The position numbers and the translations under genes are program-made. 64,000 bases of DNA from DAINRZ01 sp964634885 (GTDB lineage Bacteria > Bacteroidota > Ignavibacteria > Kapaibacteriales > UBA2268): assembly GCA_964634885.1 (NCBI GenBank), contig CAZWLN010000002.1, positions 191,745 through 255,744 on the forward strand, written 5' to 3'. The notes under the pieces are model-generated. The model did no database searches. It was not told where the DNA came from and was given only the letters and a program-made list of their open reading frames with translations. The first letter of the stretch is position 1. Every line of letters starts with the position of its first letter. This document shows, in pieces, positions 26,501 to 35,114 of the stretch.

Positions 26501-29457
26501 TTTTTGTTGTAGAAGCGAACTTCTTTACCTTTATGGAAATCGAGCAGTGTGCCGATACCCATGGAGGTGATGCCGTAAGCAAATCCACTGATTTTGTTGT
26601 TGTAGATCGTGTTGTTGCAGTTGGCAAGAGTGTCGATATGCAGGTCGTTTGTCATCGGGAAATAGCTGGAGGATGAATTCCCCATAAGGTATTTATCCTG
26701 AGGAGCAACAGAACGCATTGCAATACCGGCAGTATATGTATATGTACTGCCTGCCACCCTCGAGTTGAGTTCGTATTCGAAATTGGAACCCAGGACTTTC
26801 ATTATTGGGATGTATGCGTATTTCCAACTTTCAGTCTGATTGGCGGAAATGATGACGCAATTCTTGATTGAAATGTTTGAAGCGCCCTGGCTCAGGAAGA
26901 AGGCTGCATTCCACTTGGCGTTTGTATGCAGGATGAATTTCAGTGAGCGTTGGAGGCCGCCGTCAAAGATGATGTAACCCGGGGAGTTTGCATAATCGGG
27001 CTTAATTGTGTTGTCTGCCGGATTGACGATGGCGTTGCCGTTGTAAACATCGAGTGCTTGTCCGAACATGATGCCAACGCCGATGCCTGAATTCAGATTG
27101 ATGTTAATGGCAGATTCAATTGTCGAAAGGGCTGCTGAAGGTTTGAAAGTAACGGTATTCGTAGAATTGACACCGTAAATAAACGACCTCATGTCCAGAG
27201 CCGGAGCGTCGCCGTTAAGTTCGCCAACGTCATAGTTGCTGGCAGTAAATTCAAATGTCACAGGGCCGGCAACACCACACAGGAAGAGTCTGTCCACAGC
27301 GAGCCTGATTGTTACGAAGTTCTTTGAATTATAAACCGAATCTGTGTAATGGTTCCCTGTGTTTTTATTTGGACCAATGGTATATGAGCCGCTCAGGGAA
27401 GGATTCACGAGGAATGTATCAATTATTTCATTGTTTGTTTCTACTACGTCGTCAGTAGAGTTAATTCTGGCTGTAATCTCGTAATCGCCCGGTATCATGG
27501 GTGTGAAGTAATCATAGTCCTGGTCGGTTTCGTTGAAAGACATGCCGGCAGGAATACTTGTAACAATAACATTCTGTCTCTTGTAAACCTCGGTGTTGGT
27601 TCCAATGTGACGTATGATTACTGTCGAAGGAGCGTCGGAAATATCATTGATACCAAGATTCTGGTAACGAATCCTTGGCGCTACGGGCCTACCGACATAG
27701 TATTCTTTGGGAAGCTCGTTCAAAGGATTGTTATTGGGTTCCATTACCATTGCAGCAAAGGCATCGGTTTCAGGAGCAATCTTGATGACATGATCGGAGG
27801 TAACAGTTGTCCAGGGCCAATAGTTGTTTGTCAATTCCTGGTCTCCGGGGAAATATATGCGGGCTGTAAGTGTGTACAGGCCTGTAATACCGTATGGGTT
27901 CCATACATCGAAGTCGATGTCAACTTCTTCACCGAGAGCTATTTTATCTGCGGGTGTGGGGGCGCTCCAGTATGTAGTGTCAAAATAGACCTGGTCTCCG
28001 GCGCTGTTGATGATCTTAACAATTGCAGCAAAGGCAGAGACATCGTTCAGGCCTCTGTTTGTATAGGTCAACCTTACGGGAATTGTACCGATCGAGGGGT
28101 AGCTGATCAGGTCCATGGACTTGGGAGATACAATTCTCTTGATTTCCAGGTCCCAGTCTGAAGCGATATTGAACTTGTAGTCGTAGGCATAATGGGTTGT
28201 GTTGTGTAAAACGTCGCATGTTGACAAATATGTACCGCCGGAAATCGACGTCTGGTTGGTTGAGAGGTCGAGGCTGCCGGGTGTTGCTGTGCCGAATGCA
28301 CGGTTGGGTGTAGCTCCGGGTGTGGCGGTTGTAAATTTTGTATAAGTATCATTGGGAATAACATTAGTAGCGTCGTATATTACCTGATAGTTATAGTGTA
28401 CGGGGTAGGAATTCGGGCCGGCAATTGTCTTGTGGGCAGTAGCGCCTCCGGAAATCCTCGACACGTGAATGGCCGGGTGTTGTTCGTTGCCGTAGCCTGA
28501 AGGATCCATTGTACCGTTGCCGTATATGTATCCGAGCCTGAGGTTAACGCCTTCGGCAGGCGCTTCGGCAACAAGCTTGGCGCCGAACGTCAGTCTGATT
28601 GAAGTTCCTTTGGCGATTTTATCATAAGTGCCATTGTTGTCAACAGTTTCAATTTCTCTGTAACCGCTTGATAATTCGGTTCCGAACAATGGATTCCATC
28701 CTGCTTCCCAGGAAGCGTAACCCAGGTTGCCGTTACCGTTCGGATCGATATTGACATAGCAGGTTGACGATGAAGAGTAACCGACTGTATATCCGACGAA
28801 ACCGATCATGCCGTGTGTTGCTCCGTAATCGCCGCAATCGACGCATACGTCGCAGCCGCCTCTGTTCATTTCTCCGTATTGTATCTCGATTTCATTGGAT
28901 GTCTCATAGAGTTTTACCTGGAAATTCATCGACATATTGGGATAGGTATCATCGAGATAGTCCCAGTTATTCTTTGACCACTGGAAAATGGCTACGCGGT
29001 TCGGCGATGTTCCGGTCGTGTAATACCTCATATGACGAAGGCTTGAAGAAACCTGGGGCCAGTGATCCATCCAGAAAGGATAGATAAATCCGCCATAGTA
29101 CCTGTAATATGATGAATAGTACATATAGTCCCAGTCCCACAGGTCCTGGTATTTATAGAAACCGCTGCCGTAGTATGGCGATGAACTGGAAGTCGAAAGC
29201 TTAAGGCCACCGCTTCCGCTCATGGATACATATCTGGTAAGGCGGCCATCGTAGTAAAAGTCGAATGGAAGATAGATATAGATCATCGAGGAGTAGGAGT
29301 GGTTGCTGTATGAAGAACTATAGGATGTCAGCTCCTGGTAAGTCCCCGCACTTGCACTGAATGCTCCCTGGCTTAACGGCGACTGCGAAAGCAGCTCTTT
29401 TGCTGAAAAGAGGCCGAACAAAAGCATTGCTGTAATAAACAATTTCTTTCTTAACAT
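23518..29457 (-). CDS. Giant type IX secreted beta-helix surface protein
   Basis: The 1979-residue protein has a signal peptide (MLRKKLFITAMLLFGLFSAK). Residues ~40-130 are very rich in Tyr and Ser (runs such as SSSYSNHSYSS and YYSSYYRYYGG). This region and what follows resemble surface domains seen in other type IX substrates. CARDB/Ig-like segments occur around 470-700 (LTYTNRGLNDVSAFAAIVKI) and 1380-1480. A parallel beta-helix follows at ~860-1300, seen as repeated NNTIYNNKISGF, NTISGNIIYNVS, STVKGNRIS and NNALIMNNAI turns. A fibronectin-like segment (~1810-1890) and the Por sorting tail (PLPNPAGYQTLIQYTIPE ... TKQLVIVR) end it. It is probably displayed on or released from the surface, perhaps for glycan binding or adhesion (inference). 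It is monocistronic. Confidence 0.85.
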   Translation of the reverse strand: MLRKKLFITAMLLFGLFSAKELLSQSPLSQGAFSASAGTYQELTSYSSSYSNHSYSSMIYIYLPFDFYYDGRLTRYVSMSGSGGLKLSTSSSSPYYGSGFYKYQDLWDWDYMYYSSYYRYYGGFIYPFWMDHWPQVSSSLRHMRYYTTGTSPNRVAIFQWSKNNWDYLDDTYPNMSMNFQVKLYETSNEIEIQYGEMNRGGCDVCVDCGDYGATHGMIGFVGYTVGYSSSSTCYVNIDPNGNGNLGYASWEAGWNPLFGTELSSGYREIETVDNNGTYDKIAKGTSIRLTFGAKLVAEAPAEGVNLRLGYIYGNGTMDPSGYGNEQHPAIHVSRISGGATAHKTIAGPNSYPVHYNYQVIYDATNVIPNDTYTKFTTATPGATPNRAFGTATPGSLDLSTNQTSISGGTYLSTCDVLHNTTHYAYDYKFNIASDWDLEIKRIVSPKSMDLISYPSIGTIPVRLTYTNRGLNDVSAFAAIVKIINSAGDQVYFDTTYWSAPTPADKIALGEEVDIDFDVWNPYGITGLYTLTARIYFPGDQELTNNYWPWTTVTSDHVIKIAPETDAFAAMVMEPNNNPLNELPKEYYVGRPVAPRIRYQNLGINDISDAPSTVIIRHIGTNTEVYKRQNVIVTSIPAGMSFNETDQDYDYFTPMIPGDYEITARINSTDDVVETNNEIIDTFLVNPSLSGSYTIGPNKNTGNHYTDSVYNSKNFVTIRLAVDRLFLCGVAGPVTFEFTASNYDVGELNGDAPALDMRSFIYGVNSTNTVTFKPSAALSTIESAININLNSGIGVGIMFGQALDVYNGNAIVNPADNTIKPDYANSPGYIIFDGGLQRSLKFILHTNAKWNAAFFLSQGASNISIKNCVIISANQTESWKYAYIPIMKVLGSNFEYELNSRVAGSTYTYTAGIAMRSVAPQDKYLMGNSSSSYFPMTNDLHIDTLANCNNTIYNNKISGFAYGITSMGIGTLLDFHKGKEVRFYNKNNTISGNIIYNVSRAGIFLGFEENSTVKGNRISQVATTTTGFVANTDVGGILLGGERASTSNLGYNNIGVKLDGNEIFNVGQALTSANYKVFGIKVEQVENKFGTQLFPDVDENMIIMNNSIWGLKGGVTSVNKVAIALYTERKVGEPNWLTKLLTPQSLTYFSVGDKIVNNTIYLTDDGFATTQGIYAGISLQNCNNALIMNNAIAMTDQNNSGNTNIYSAIVYMGLLPWTEDAKLTSDRNVFYLNGGSDLPDMYRYLQLDANSNILNYGARNEFATLNQWQMFSQQDFISTFDDFTTEFTTPLITDPLSKLRIKNTPTWPTGSKLNNRGENLTFVGHDIDGNSRGMMSQRYDIGAYEFPGILLTTDAEIAAISEPGAYLASSSTFSNAEHIMTEAPVEVKALIRNNGSLPQSGLKAMIKIYREDPQNPGTFYTTPEIDESVNINVPVSDAVEVGFNLADKIVPDFIPLSYGDWKFKYEGTDFDPDSMYTIPSWYMTMVNNVTPLYRIVISTQSDEDISNNVLEKVVRFYLKRSIYGIVLSVDNSPYDAGVGASNDVLAGRRNYDSLVAGLTRLGWVNQWSTAGEYPELLQYYDVFERSAWEPRAVDYTLYRTVIWSDDDENALSSFEKIDLTKFNESATAINKKNLIIGSQEMMRLNYTADSSWVKNTLFVKRNASYPTDPNSGSVYSTSDLATRYLIGETIARTLKQSILRTSGSPADPGPVPGLVSLYTDGKGLTRSAYNYNAVSVTSPTPKEISAGAATIALTVNTVYLAVDWRHFGDIELALRAVIDFCNINDGNVIPVELASFNAKPLDNRVDISWETASEFNSSHFEVERADVSEAGVGSFVKIAREDASGKSNSTVTYGPVTDRNVVNGRSYVYRLKMVDLDGKFNYSNEIQVTVGGAGNMSLSEPLPNPAGYQTLIQYTIPENSNVYMAIYDITGKNVLMIADGYIAAGLYSKNLDLSSLNSGTYNIVFNCNGNTITKQLVIVR

Positions 29458-29877
29458 AAAAAAACCCCAACAAATATTTGAAAAATTTAAATTTATTCTA
29501 TTGCTTTTTATTTAATCTAATTAACGTAAAAAATAAAACATACTATGATTTCATTAATCATTACATGTTTTTCATTTATTACAATTCAATTAATTTGGAT
29601 TGCGTATCAGCCCGGTCAGTACACCTCCTTCCGTAATTCCTGCCAGTTCAAAAGAAAAATTCTCAATAGTTCAATTTCTTAAATTTTCTAACTTTTTTCC
29701 TAACATAAATATATACATTTTCAATATAACACTTTTCTTATATTAAATTACACATGAAATCAAGAAATGATTCATTTTTTTTCTCTTTCTCTTCTACCTT
29801 TACACAATTTAGCGGCTATTTATTGCCCGGGAAAAAAAATTAGAGATGAAGAAAAAAATGGAAATATATTTGTCAGC
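29458..29877. other. AT-rich upstream region of the surface protein gene
   Basis: About 420 bp without a gene. It must hold the minus-strand promoter of the surface protein gene. A short less AT-rich patch (29600-29640) has no recognised motif. I see no RNA or protein gene here. Confidence 0.6.
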
Positions 29878-30076
29878 TGCGAGTTTTAACTCGTGGGCCG
29901 GTTTGTCGGGAAGACGGTTCGTACCATTATCCCATCGGATGTTTGCATTGATTGTACAAGTCCATATACGATTCCAACTTATAACCGGATACATGGTTTC
30001 GAATGTCAATGCTTTGTTTGCAATTACTGACGGCTATCCATGATTGGATACTTGCTACGAGTTGAGACTCGTGGCC
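29878..30076. repeat. Pair of REP-like hairpins flanking a ~160-bp relic
   Basis: Two related hairpins in the same orientation, CGAGTT-tt-AACTCG (29880-29893) and ACGAGT-tgag-ACTCGT (30057-30072), are each followed by GTGG(G)CC. The segment between them contains a third hairpin (TATCCA-tgat-TGGATA, about 30036-30050) and partial inverted repeats around TCAATGC. The arrangement resembles a BIME/MITE-like REP doublet. Small ORFs here are not convincing. Confidence 0.5.
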
Positions 30077-30236
30077 AAGGAAATGAATTGATTGAATCTT
30101 TTTTACCAAATTTTTCATCTGCCCCCACTCATTTCATTCATTTTTCACTGTTGCCGACTTACAATTTTTTATTATTACAAGTATATCTTAATTTTGCGTA
30201 GTTGGTTTAATGATTTAAAATATTAAAAGGTAATTG

Positions 30237-30845
30237 GTGAAAGATAACACAAACAAGTATTTTTTTGCAGGGGCTGTTTTACTGGTTGTTTTTGACCAGG
30301 TAACCAAGTTGATGATCAAAGGATTTGACTTCCTTGGCATTCATGTCAGCGGCATGTCGCTTGGCGAGACGATTTCGCTAATCGGCGATTTTGCCAGGAT
30401 CACATACATTGAAAACAAAGGCATGGCCTTCGGCATCGAGTTCGGCATCTGGAAGATATTCCTGAGCCTTTTCTCGATCATTGCAAGCATTGCGCTGATA
30501 ATCTATCTCAACCGCCTGAAGAACCATTCACCCTGGGTCAGGGCGGGCATTATGTTCGTTCTTGCCGGTGCTGCCGGTAACCTCGTTGACAGGGTGTTTT
30601 ACGGGGTTCTGTATGACCAGGCGCCGCTGTTCTACGGGTCGGTCGTCGATTTCATACAGGTGGATATCCCTGATGTTACAATTTTCGGTAACTTTTACAC
30701 TCATTGGCCTGTTTTCAACGTTGCCGATTCCTGTGTTACCGTCGGTGTCGTCCTGCTGATACTCTTCCACAAGCGGATCCCCACCCTTGCGGAAGTTTTC
30801 CCGAAGCTGGCTGCAAAGCAATCCAATCAGTCCGATGTTCAATGA
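30237..30845 (+). CDS. lspA: Lipoprotein signal peptidase (signal peptidase II)
   Basis: LspA is the inner-membrane aspartic peptidase that cleaves prolipoprotein signal peptides after diacylglyceryl transfer. The ~203-residue protein has four membrane helices and the conserved blocks FDQVTKLMIK, ITYIENKGMAFGI, AGAAGNLVDRVFYG (first catalytic Asp) and FNVADSCVTVGVVLL (second Asp). No ATG fits: the start is GTG at 30237, 6 nt after AAAAGG, or less likely TTG at 30234. It is longer than E. coli LspA (164 residues), mainly through an insertion after the first helix and a C-terminal tail. Its stop overlaps the rluD start (ATGA). Several lipoproteins in this window are presumably its substrates. 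Confidence 0.95.
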   Translation: MKDNTNKYFFAGAVLLVVFDQVTKLMIKGFDFLGIHVSGMSLGETISLIGDFARITYIENKGMAFGIEFGIWKIFLSLFSIIASIALIIYLNRLKNHSPWVRAGIMFVLAGAAGNLVDRVFYGVLYDQAPLFYGSVVDFIQVDIPDVTIFGNFYTHWPVFNVADSCVTVGVVLLILFHKRIPTLAEVFPKLAAKQSNQSDVQ

Positions 30846-31897
30846 CAGACACGGAAAAAAATAATTACCCTGATTATATCGAAAAGAAGCTTGTCTTCAA
30901 CATCTCTCACGGTGTCAAACCCGAAAGGATCGACGTTTTCCTGACACGCCAGGTGATGAATGCGACACGTACAAAAGTACAGGCTGCCATTGACGGCGGC
31001 AAGGTACTGGTTAACGGTACCGTTGCCAAAGCCAGCCGTAAAGTCCAGCCGGGGGACACGGTCGAATGTACCCTGATGAAGCCACCGCCGATGGAGCTGA
31101 TCCCCGAAGACATACCAATCGAAGTAAGGTTCGAGGACGAACACCTTCTCGTTGTCAACAAGCCTGCGGGCATGGTTACACACCCCGGTTTCGGCAACAG
31201 GTACGGTACCCTCGTCAATGCCATGCTGTGGTACCTGGGCAGGCGCGAATCGGTAACAGTCGAAATCGGCGATGAGGACGAGGACGAGAACATTGTCTTC
31301 TCCGGCAGTGAGATACGGCCAGGCATCGTCCACAGGCTCGACAAAGACACTTCAGGTTTGCTGATGATTGCAAAGAATCCGGCCATACTTACAAAACTGC
31401 AGTCCCAGTTCGCAGACAGGTCCATCAGCAGGCAGTATTATGCCCTTGTCTGGGGCATTGTCAAAGATGACGCCGGAACCATCGACGCCGACATCGGCAG
31501 GTCGCCCCGGGACAGGAAATTGTTTTCGGTTGTAACAAAGGGTGGTAAAAACGCTGTTACCGACTATGAAGTCCTGGAACGAATGGGTTTCGTTACTCTC
31601 ATCAAAGCTAAGCTCCGTACCGGGAGGACACACCAGATCAGGGTGCATTTCTCAAGCATCCGCCATCCTCTGTTCGGCGACCGGTCTTACGGCGGTGACA
31701 AAATTGTGTACGGCGGCGGGGACCAGAAACTGTTGAAACTTGCCCAGCGCTCCCTGAAACTGGCACAAAGACAGTTGCTCCACGCTAAAACACTTACTTT
31801 CAGGCATCCCGTCAGCAATTCGGTAATTACTGTCGATTCGGATATTCCTTCAGACATGAGTGCCATCATCAGTACGATCAGGGAAAATGCATTCTAG
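30842..31897 (+). CDS. RluD-family 23S rRNA pseudouridine synthase
   Basis: Pseudouridine synthases of this family isomerise uridines in rRNA. Starting at the ATG that overlaps the lspA stop (ATGA) gives 351 residues. Residues ~20-80 form an S4 RNA-binding domain (ERIDVFLTRQVMNATRTKVQAAIDGGKVLVNG). The catalytic domain holds LLVVNKPAGMVTHPG and the active-site Asp in GIVHRLDKDTSGLLMIAKN, then RTGRTHQIRVHFSSIRHPLFGD. An acidic insertion (EIGDEDEDENIV, ~145) is unusual. Translational coupling to lspA is likely and common. RluD is the best guess; RluC-like specificity is possible. Confidence 0.92.
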   Translation: MTDTEKNNYPDYIEKKLVFNISHGVKPERIDVFLTRQVMNATRTKVQAAIDGGKVLVNGTVAKASRKVQPGDTVECTLMKPPPMELIPEDIPIEVRFEDEHLLVVNKPAGMVTHPGFGNRYGTLVNAMLWYLGRRESVTVEIGDEDEDENIVFSGSEIRPGIVHRLDKDTSGLLMIAKNPAILTKLQSQFADRSISRQYYALVWGIVKDDAGTIDADIGRSPRDRKLFSVVTKGGKNAVTDYEVLERMGFVTLIKAKLRTGRTHQIRVHFSSIRHPLFGDRSYGGDKIVYGGGDQKLLKLAQRSLKLAQRQLLHAKTLTFRHPVSNSVITVDSDIPSDMSAIISTIRENAF

Positions 31898-32018
31898 CTT
31901 TTTTTAATACTTCCGGTTCTTCATCAATTATAGTGGGTAAAATATTGTAAATATTACAAAATTTCTTAGATATTTTGATAATGACTTATTAAAGATATAG
32001 ATATAGCAGGTATTTACA

Positions 32019-32115
32019 CATCCCCCAACCCCCTCTTCGTAGAGGGGGAGCGTAACAACAGGTCTTAACCCCTCTAATAAGAGGGGTGGCTGCGGCAGCA
32101 GCCGGGGTGTGTCCA
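32019..32115. repeat. Paired-hairpin dispersed repeat
   Basis: Two perfect 8-bp hairpins, CCCCCTCT-tcgt-AGAGGGGG... (32029-32048) and ACCCCTCT-aata-AGAGGGGT (32068-32087), are followed by GCTGCGGCAGCAGCCGGGGT. The style is like the other repeats of this window, but this copy lies between co-directional genes (rluD and glgP). From memory, similar sequences are scattered in other Bacteroidota genomes; not checked here. Confidence 0.65.
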
Positions 32116-32529
32116 TGAGATTTGAAAAATAGATATTTGGTTTTTTTCATTATTTACCCACTACCAATAGAGAAGAGCCCTATTTCCTGATTGCATAATA
32201 TTAGCCGGAAAGGCCGATGGTTTGTTGTTTTCGGATGTCGGTACAACGGAATTGCATTGTAAATGGGGGCTGTCATTGACCGGTTTTGTTTGCCATGATA
32301 GTAATATTTATTTTTTCCGGCAGTTGATAAGTAATAATAATTTTTGTAAGTTACTCTATTGTATTAATATTGAAGCGATACTTCGGTATTTGGGTTGAAT
32401 GACGATTATTCGCAGGACGGGTTGGCTTTGGCAAATGAAATAAGTTTGGCATAGTTTTTCGTTATTATAGCTGTTCTTGAACAGATGAATTGAAAAAAAG
32501 ATAGAATAAAAATAAATCAGGAGAAAGCA
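32116..32529. other. Upstream region of glgP, no recognised element
   Basis: About 410 bp without a gene. A moderately GC-rich patch (32165-32300) could be a leader of the glycogen phosphorylase mRNA, but I recognise no riboswitch or protein. Confidence 0.5.
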
Positions 32530-35031
32530 ATGGGTTTTAAAAATGAGTCGATATTCTTCTCGGACAGCCAGGATCCCGAATCCTATTCCCTGGAGAACCA
32601 AATAGCAGAGCATCTGGAGTTCCGTCTCGCCAAGGACAAGATTACGATTACTCCCAAGGATACGTTCACGGCCCTGGCGCTGTCTGTCCGGGACAGGATG
32701 GTCAGGCGCTGGATCAGGACTCAGCACCAATACGTTAAACAGGACGCAAAGAAAGTATTTTACCTGTCCCTGGAATTCCTGATGGGGCGGCTTCTGGGCA
32801 ATGCAATGATCAATCTTGGATTCTACAATGAATGTTACCGTATTCTTAACGAGATCGGCTACGACCTCGAGGAGATCACTGAAATCGAGCAGGACATGGG
32901 GCTGGGTAACGGAGGCTTAGGCAGGCTTGCAGCCTGTTTCCTCGATTCTATGGCCACATTGGAACTGCCTGCTTTCGGCTATGGCATAAGGTACGAATAC
33001 GGCATTTTCAACCAGGAGATCGAGAACGGCTACCAGATTGAGAAACCCGACAACTGGCTGCGTTACGGCTGTCCCTGGGAGATCATGAGGCCCGAACACA
33101 CCTATGTGATAAAATTCAACGGTACAGTCCACAGCTTTGCCGACAATAAAGGGAAAGTGTGTTACCAGTGGATCGATACGGAGGAAGTCCTTGCCGTTGC
33201 CTTCGACGTACCCATCCCCGGCTACGGCAACGACACGGTAAACAACCTGAGATTGTGGCAGGCCAAATCGACAAACGATTTCGACTTCCAGTCTTTCAAC
33301 CGCGGCGACTACATCAAAGCTGTGGAGGAGAAGAATTCTTCCGAGAATATATCGAAAGTGCTCTATCCCAACGACAACTCACACTCAGGAAAGGAACTGA
33401 GGCTCAAACAGCAGTACTTCTTTGTTTCAGCCACCCTGCAGGACATCATCCGCAAGTTCCGGATCAACGACAACGACTTCTCGAAGTTCCCGGAAAAGAA
33501 CGCCATCCATCTCAACGACACACACCCTGCGCTGGCAATACCCGAACTTATGAGGCTGCTGCTCGATACCTATGACCTCGGCTGGGATGAGGCCTGGAAC
33601 ATTACGACCAATACAATCGCCTATACCAATCACACTGTGATGAGCGAGGCGCTGGAGAAATGGCCCGTTTCTATGTTCGAGACCATGCTGCCCCGCCACC
33701 TCCAGATATTGTTCGAGATCAATTACAGGTTCCTGGAAAAAGTCAGGCTGAGATACCACAACGACCTTCGCAAGATACGCAGTATGTCGATCTTCGAGGA
33801 AGACTATGTAAAGAGCATCCGAATGGCCAATCTCTGCGTCATCGGCAGCCACAGCGTCAACGGTGTTGCCGCCCTGCACACCGAGATACTGAAGGATAAA
33901 ATATTCAGGGACTTCTATGAATTCGAGCCTGCAAAGTTCAATAATAAAACCAACGGCATCACCCAGAGGCGTTGGCTGAAAAGGGCCAATCCCTTACTGT
34001 CCGCCCTCATCTCCGACGCCATCGGCGACGGTTGGGTGCGCAATCTCGACGAGTTACGCAACCTGGAGAAATATGTCGATCACCAGAGTTTCATGGCAAA
34101 CTGGCAGGAAGTCAAGCGGGACAACAAGAGAAAGCTCGTCAGGTATATCGAAGACCATTACCGGGTCAGCATTAACCCCGACAGCATCTTCGACGCCCAG
34201 ATCAAAAGGATGCATGAGTACAAACGCCAGCTTCTCAATGTCCTGCATGTGATTTACATGTACAATAAGATCAAAGACAATCCTTCTGCCGAGTTTACTC
34301 CGCGTACAGTCCTGTTCGGCGGCAAGTCTGCACCCGGCTATTACACTGCGAAACTGATCATCAAACTGATCAACAGCGTTGCCGACGTTGTCAACAACGA
34401 CCCCGAAGTAGGCGACAAGCTTAAGGTACTGTTCCTTAAGAACTATTCGGTTACTCTCGCCGAGCTGATCATTCCTGCCTCGAACCTTTCGGAGCAGATC
34501 TCCACAGCCGGCTACGAAGCCTCCGGTACAGGGAACATGAAGTTCCAGCTTAACGGAGCCGTTACCATCGGTACTCTTGACGGAGCTAACGTCGAGATAA
34601 TGGAAGAAGTCGGCAAAGAAAATATATTCATATTCGGGCTTAAGGCTCATGAGGTCGATCGCCTCTTTTCGAACAGCTACCACCCCGAAGAGTATTACAA
34701 CAGCGACGCCGACCTTCAGCGTGTCCTCGACATGATCAGGGACAGCTACTTCAATTTCTACGAACCCGGCATCTTCCAGCCCCTCTTCGATTCGCTGGTG
34801 TACAAGGGCGATAAATACTGCCTGCTGGCTGACTTCAGGGAATACATCGACGCTCAGGAAAGAGTTTCCAAGACTTACAACAACAAGAAGAAATGGACGC
34901 AGATGTCGATCTACAACACCGCGCGTTCCGGTAAGTTCTCGACCGACAGGACCATCCGCCAGTATGCAGATGAGATATGGAACGTAAAGAGTGTCCACAT
35001 CGAAAGGAAGGACCTGGAGTATAACTATTAG
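32530..35031 (+). CDS. glgP: Glycogen/alpha-glucan phosphorylase
   Basis: This cytosolic enzyme cleaves glycogen or maltodextrin with phosphate to give glucose-1-phosphate. The 833-residue length matches glycogen phosphorylases of GT35. Family blocks include FYLSLEFLMGRLLGNAMINLG, MGLGNGGLGRLAACFLDSMA, HLNDTHPALAIPELMRLL, TNHTVMSEALEKWP, KTNGITQRRWLKRANP, RMHEYKRQLLNVL and FGGKSAPGYY. The PLP-binding Lys671 lies in EASGTGNMKFQLNG. The start ATG follows CAGGAGAAAGCA, one of the clearer ribosome binding sites in the window. No other glycogen gene is nearby. Whether it is tuned to glycogen or maltodextrin is not visible. Confidence 0.96.
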   Translation: MGFKNESIFFSDSQDPESYSLENQIAEHLEFRLAKDKITITPKDTFTALALSVRDRMVRRWIRTQHQYVKQDAKKVFYLSLEFLMGRLLGNAMINLGFYNECYRILNEIGYDLEEITEIEQDMGLGNGGLGRLAACFLDSMATLELPAFGYGIRYEYGIFNQEIENGYQIEKPDNWLRYGCPWEIMRPEHTYVIKFNGTVHSFADNKGKVCYQWIDTEEVLAVAFDVPIPGYGNDTVNNLRLWQAKSTNDFDFQSFNRGDYIKAVEEKNSSENISKVLYPNDNSHSGKELRLKQQYFFVSATLQDIIRKFRINDNDFSKFPEKNAIHLNDTHPALAIPELMRLLLDTYDLGWDEAWNITTNTIAYTNHTVMSEALEKWPVSMFETMLPRHLQILFEINYRFLEKVRLRYHNDLRKIRSMSIFEEDYVKSIRMANLCVIGSHSVNGVAALHTEILKDKIFRDFYEFEPAKFNNKTNGITQRRWLKRANPLLSALISDAIGDGWVRNLDELRNLEKYVDHQSFMANWQEVKRDNKRKLVRYIEDHYRVSINPDSIFDAQIKRMHEYKRQLLNVLHVIYMYNKIKDNPSAEFTPRTVLFGGKSAPGYYTAKLIIKLINSVADVVNNDPEVGDKLKVLFLKNYSVTLAELIIPASNLSEQISTAGYEASGTGNMKFQLNGAVTIGTLDGANVEIMEEVGKENIFIFGLKAHEVDRLFSNSYHPEEYYNSDADLQRVLDMIRDSYFNFYEPGIFQPLFDSLVYKGDKYCLLADFREYIDAQERVSKTYNNKKKWTQMSIYNTARSGKFSTDRTIRQYADEIWNVKSVHIERKDLEYNY

Positions 35032-35056
35032 AATCTGAGGAAACCGGTGTTTATAT

Positions 35057-35096
35057 AAAAAAAAACAGCCTGTGAGGACCGTGTCCCGCAGGCTGT
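35057..35096 (-). terminator. Rho-independent terminator of the PapD-like gene
   Basis: The stem ACAGCCTG/CAGGCTGT extends inward (GAGG/CCCG with a bulge). On the minus strand a run of nine or more T follows. The plus-strand side lacks a T-run, so it mainly serves the minus-strand gene. Confidence 0.88.
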
Positions 35097-35114
35097 CCGT
35101 CTTTGTGTGCGGCG

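Noticed and set aside
29809..30043. Small ORFs between the surface protein gene and lspA as a transposase remnant
   Set aside because: No HUH or Y1 transposase motifs were seen; only the REP-like hairpins are supportable.
30704..30841. Upstream 46-codon extension of the pseudouridine synthase frame
   Set aside because: It overlaps lspA in another frame; the ATG overlapping the lspA stop gives the normal family start.
32116..32529. Riboswitch upstream of glycogen phosphorylase
   Set aside because: Long leader, but no conserved riboswitch core could be recognised.
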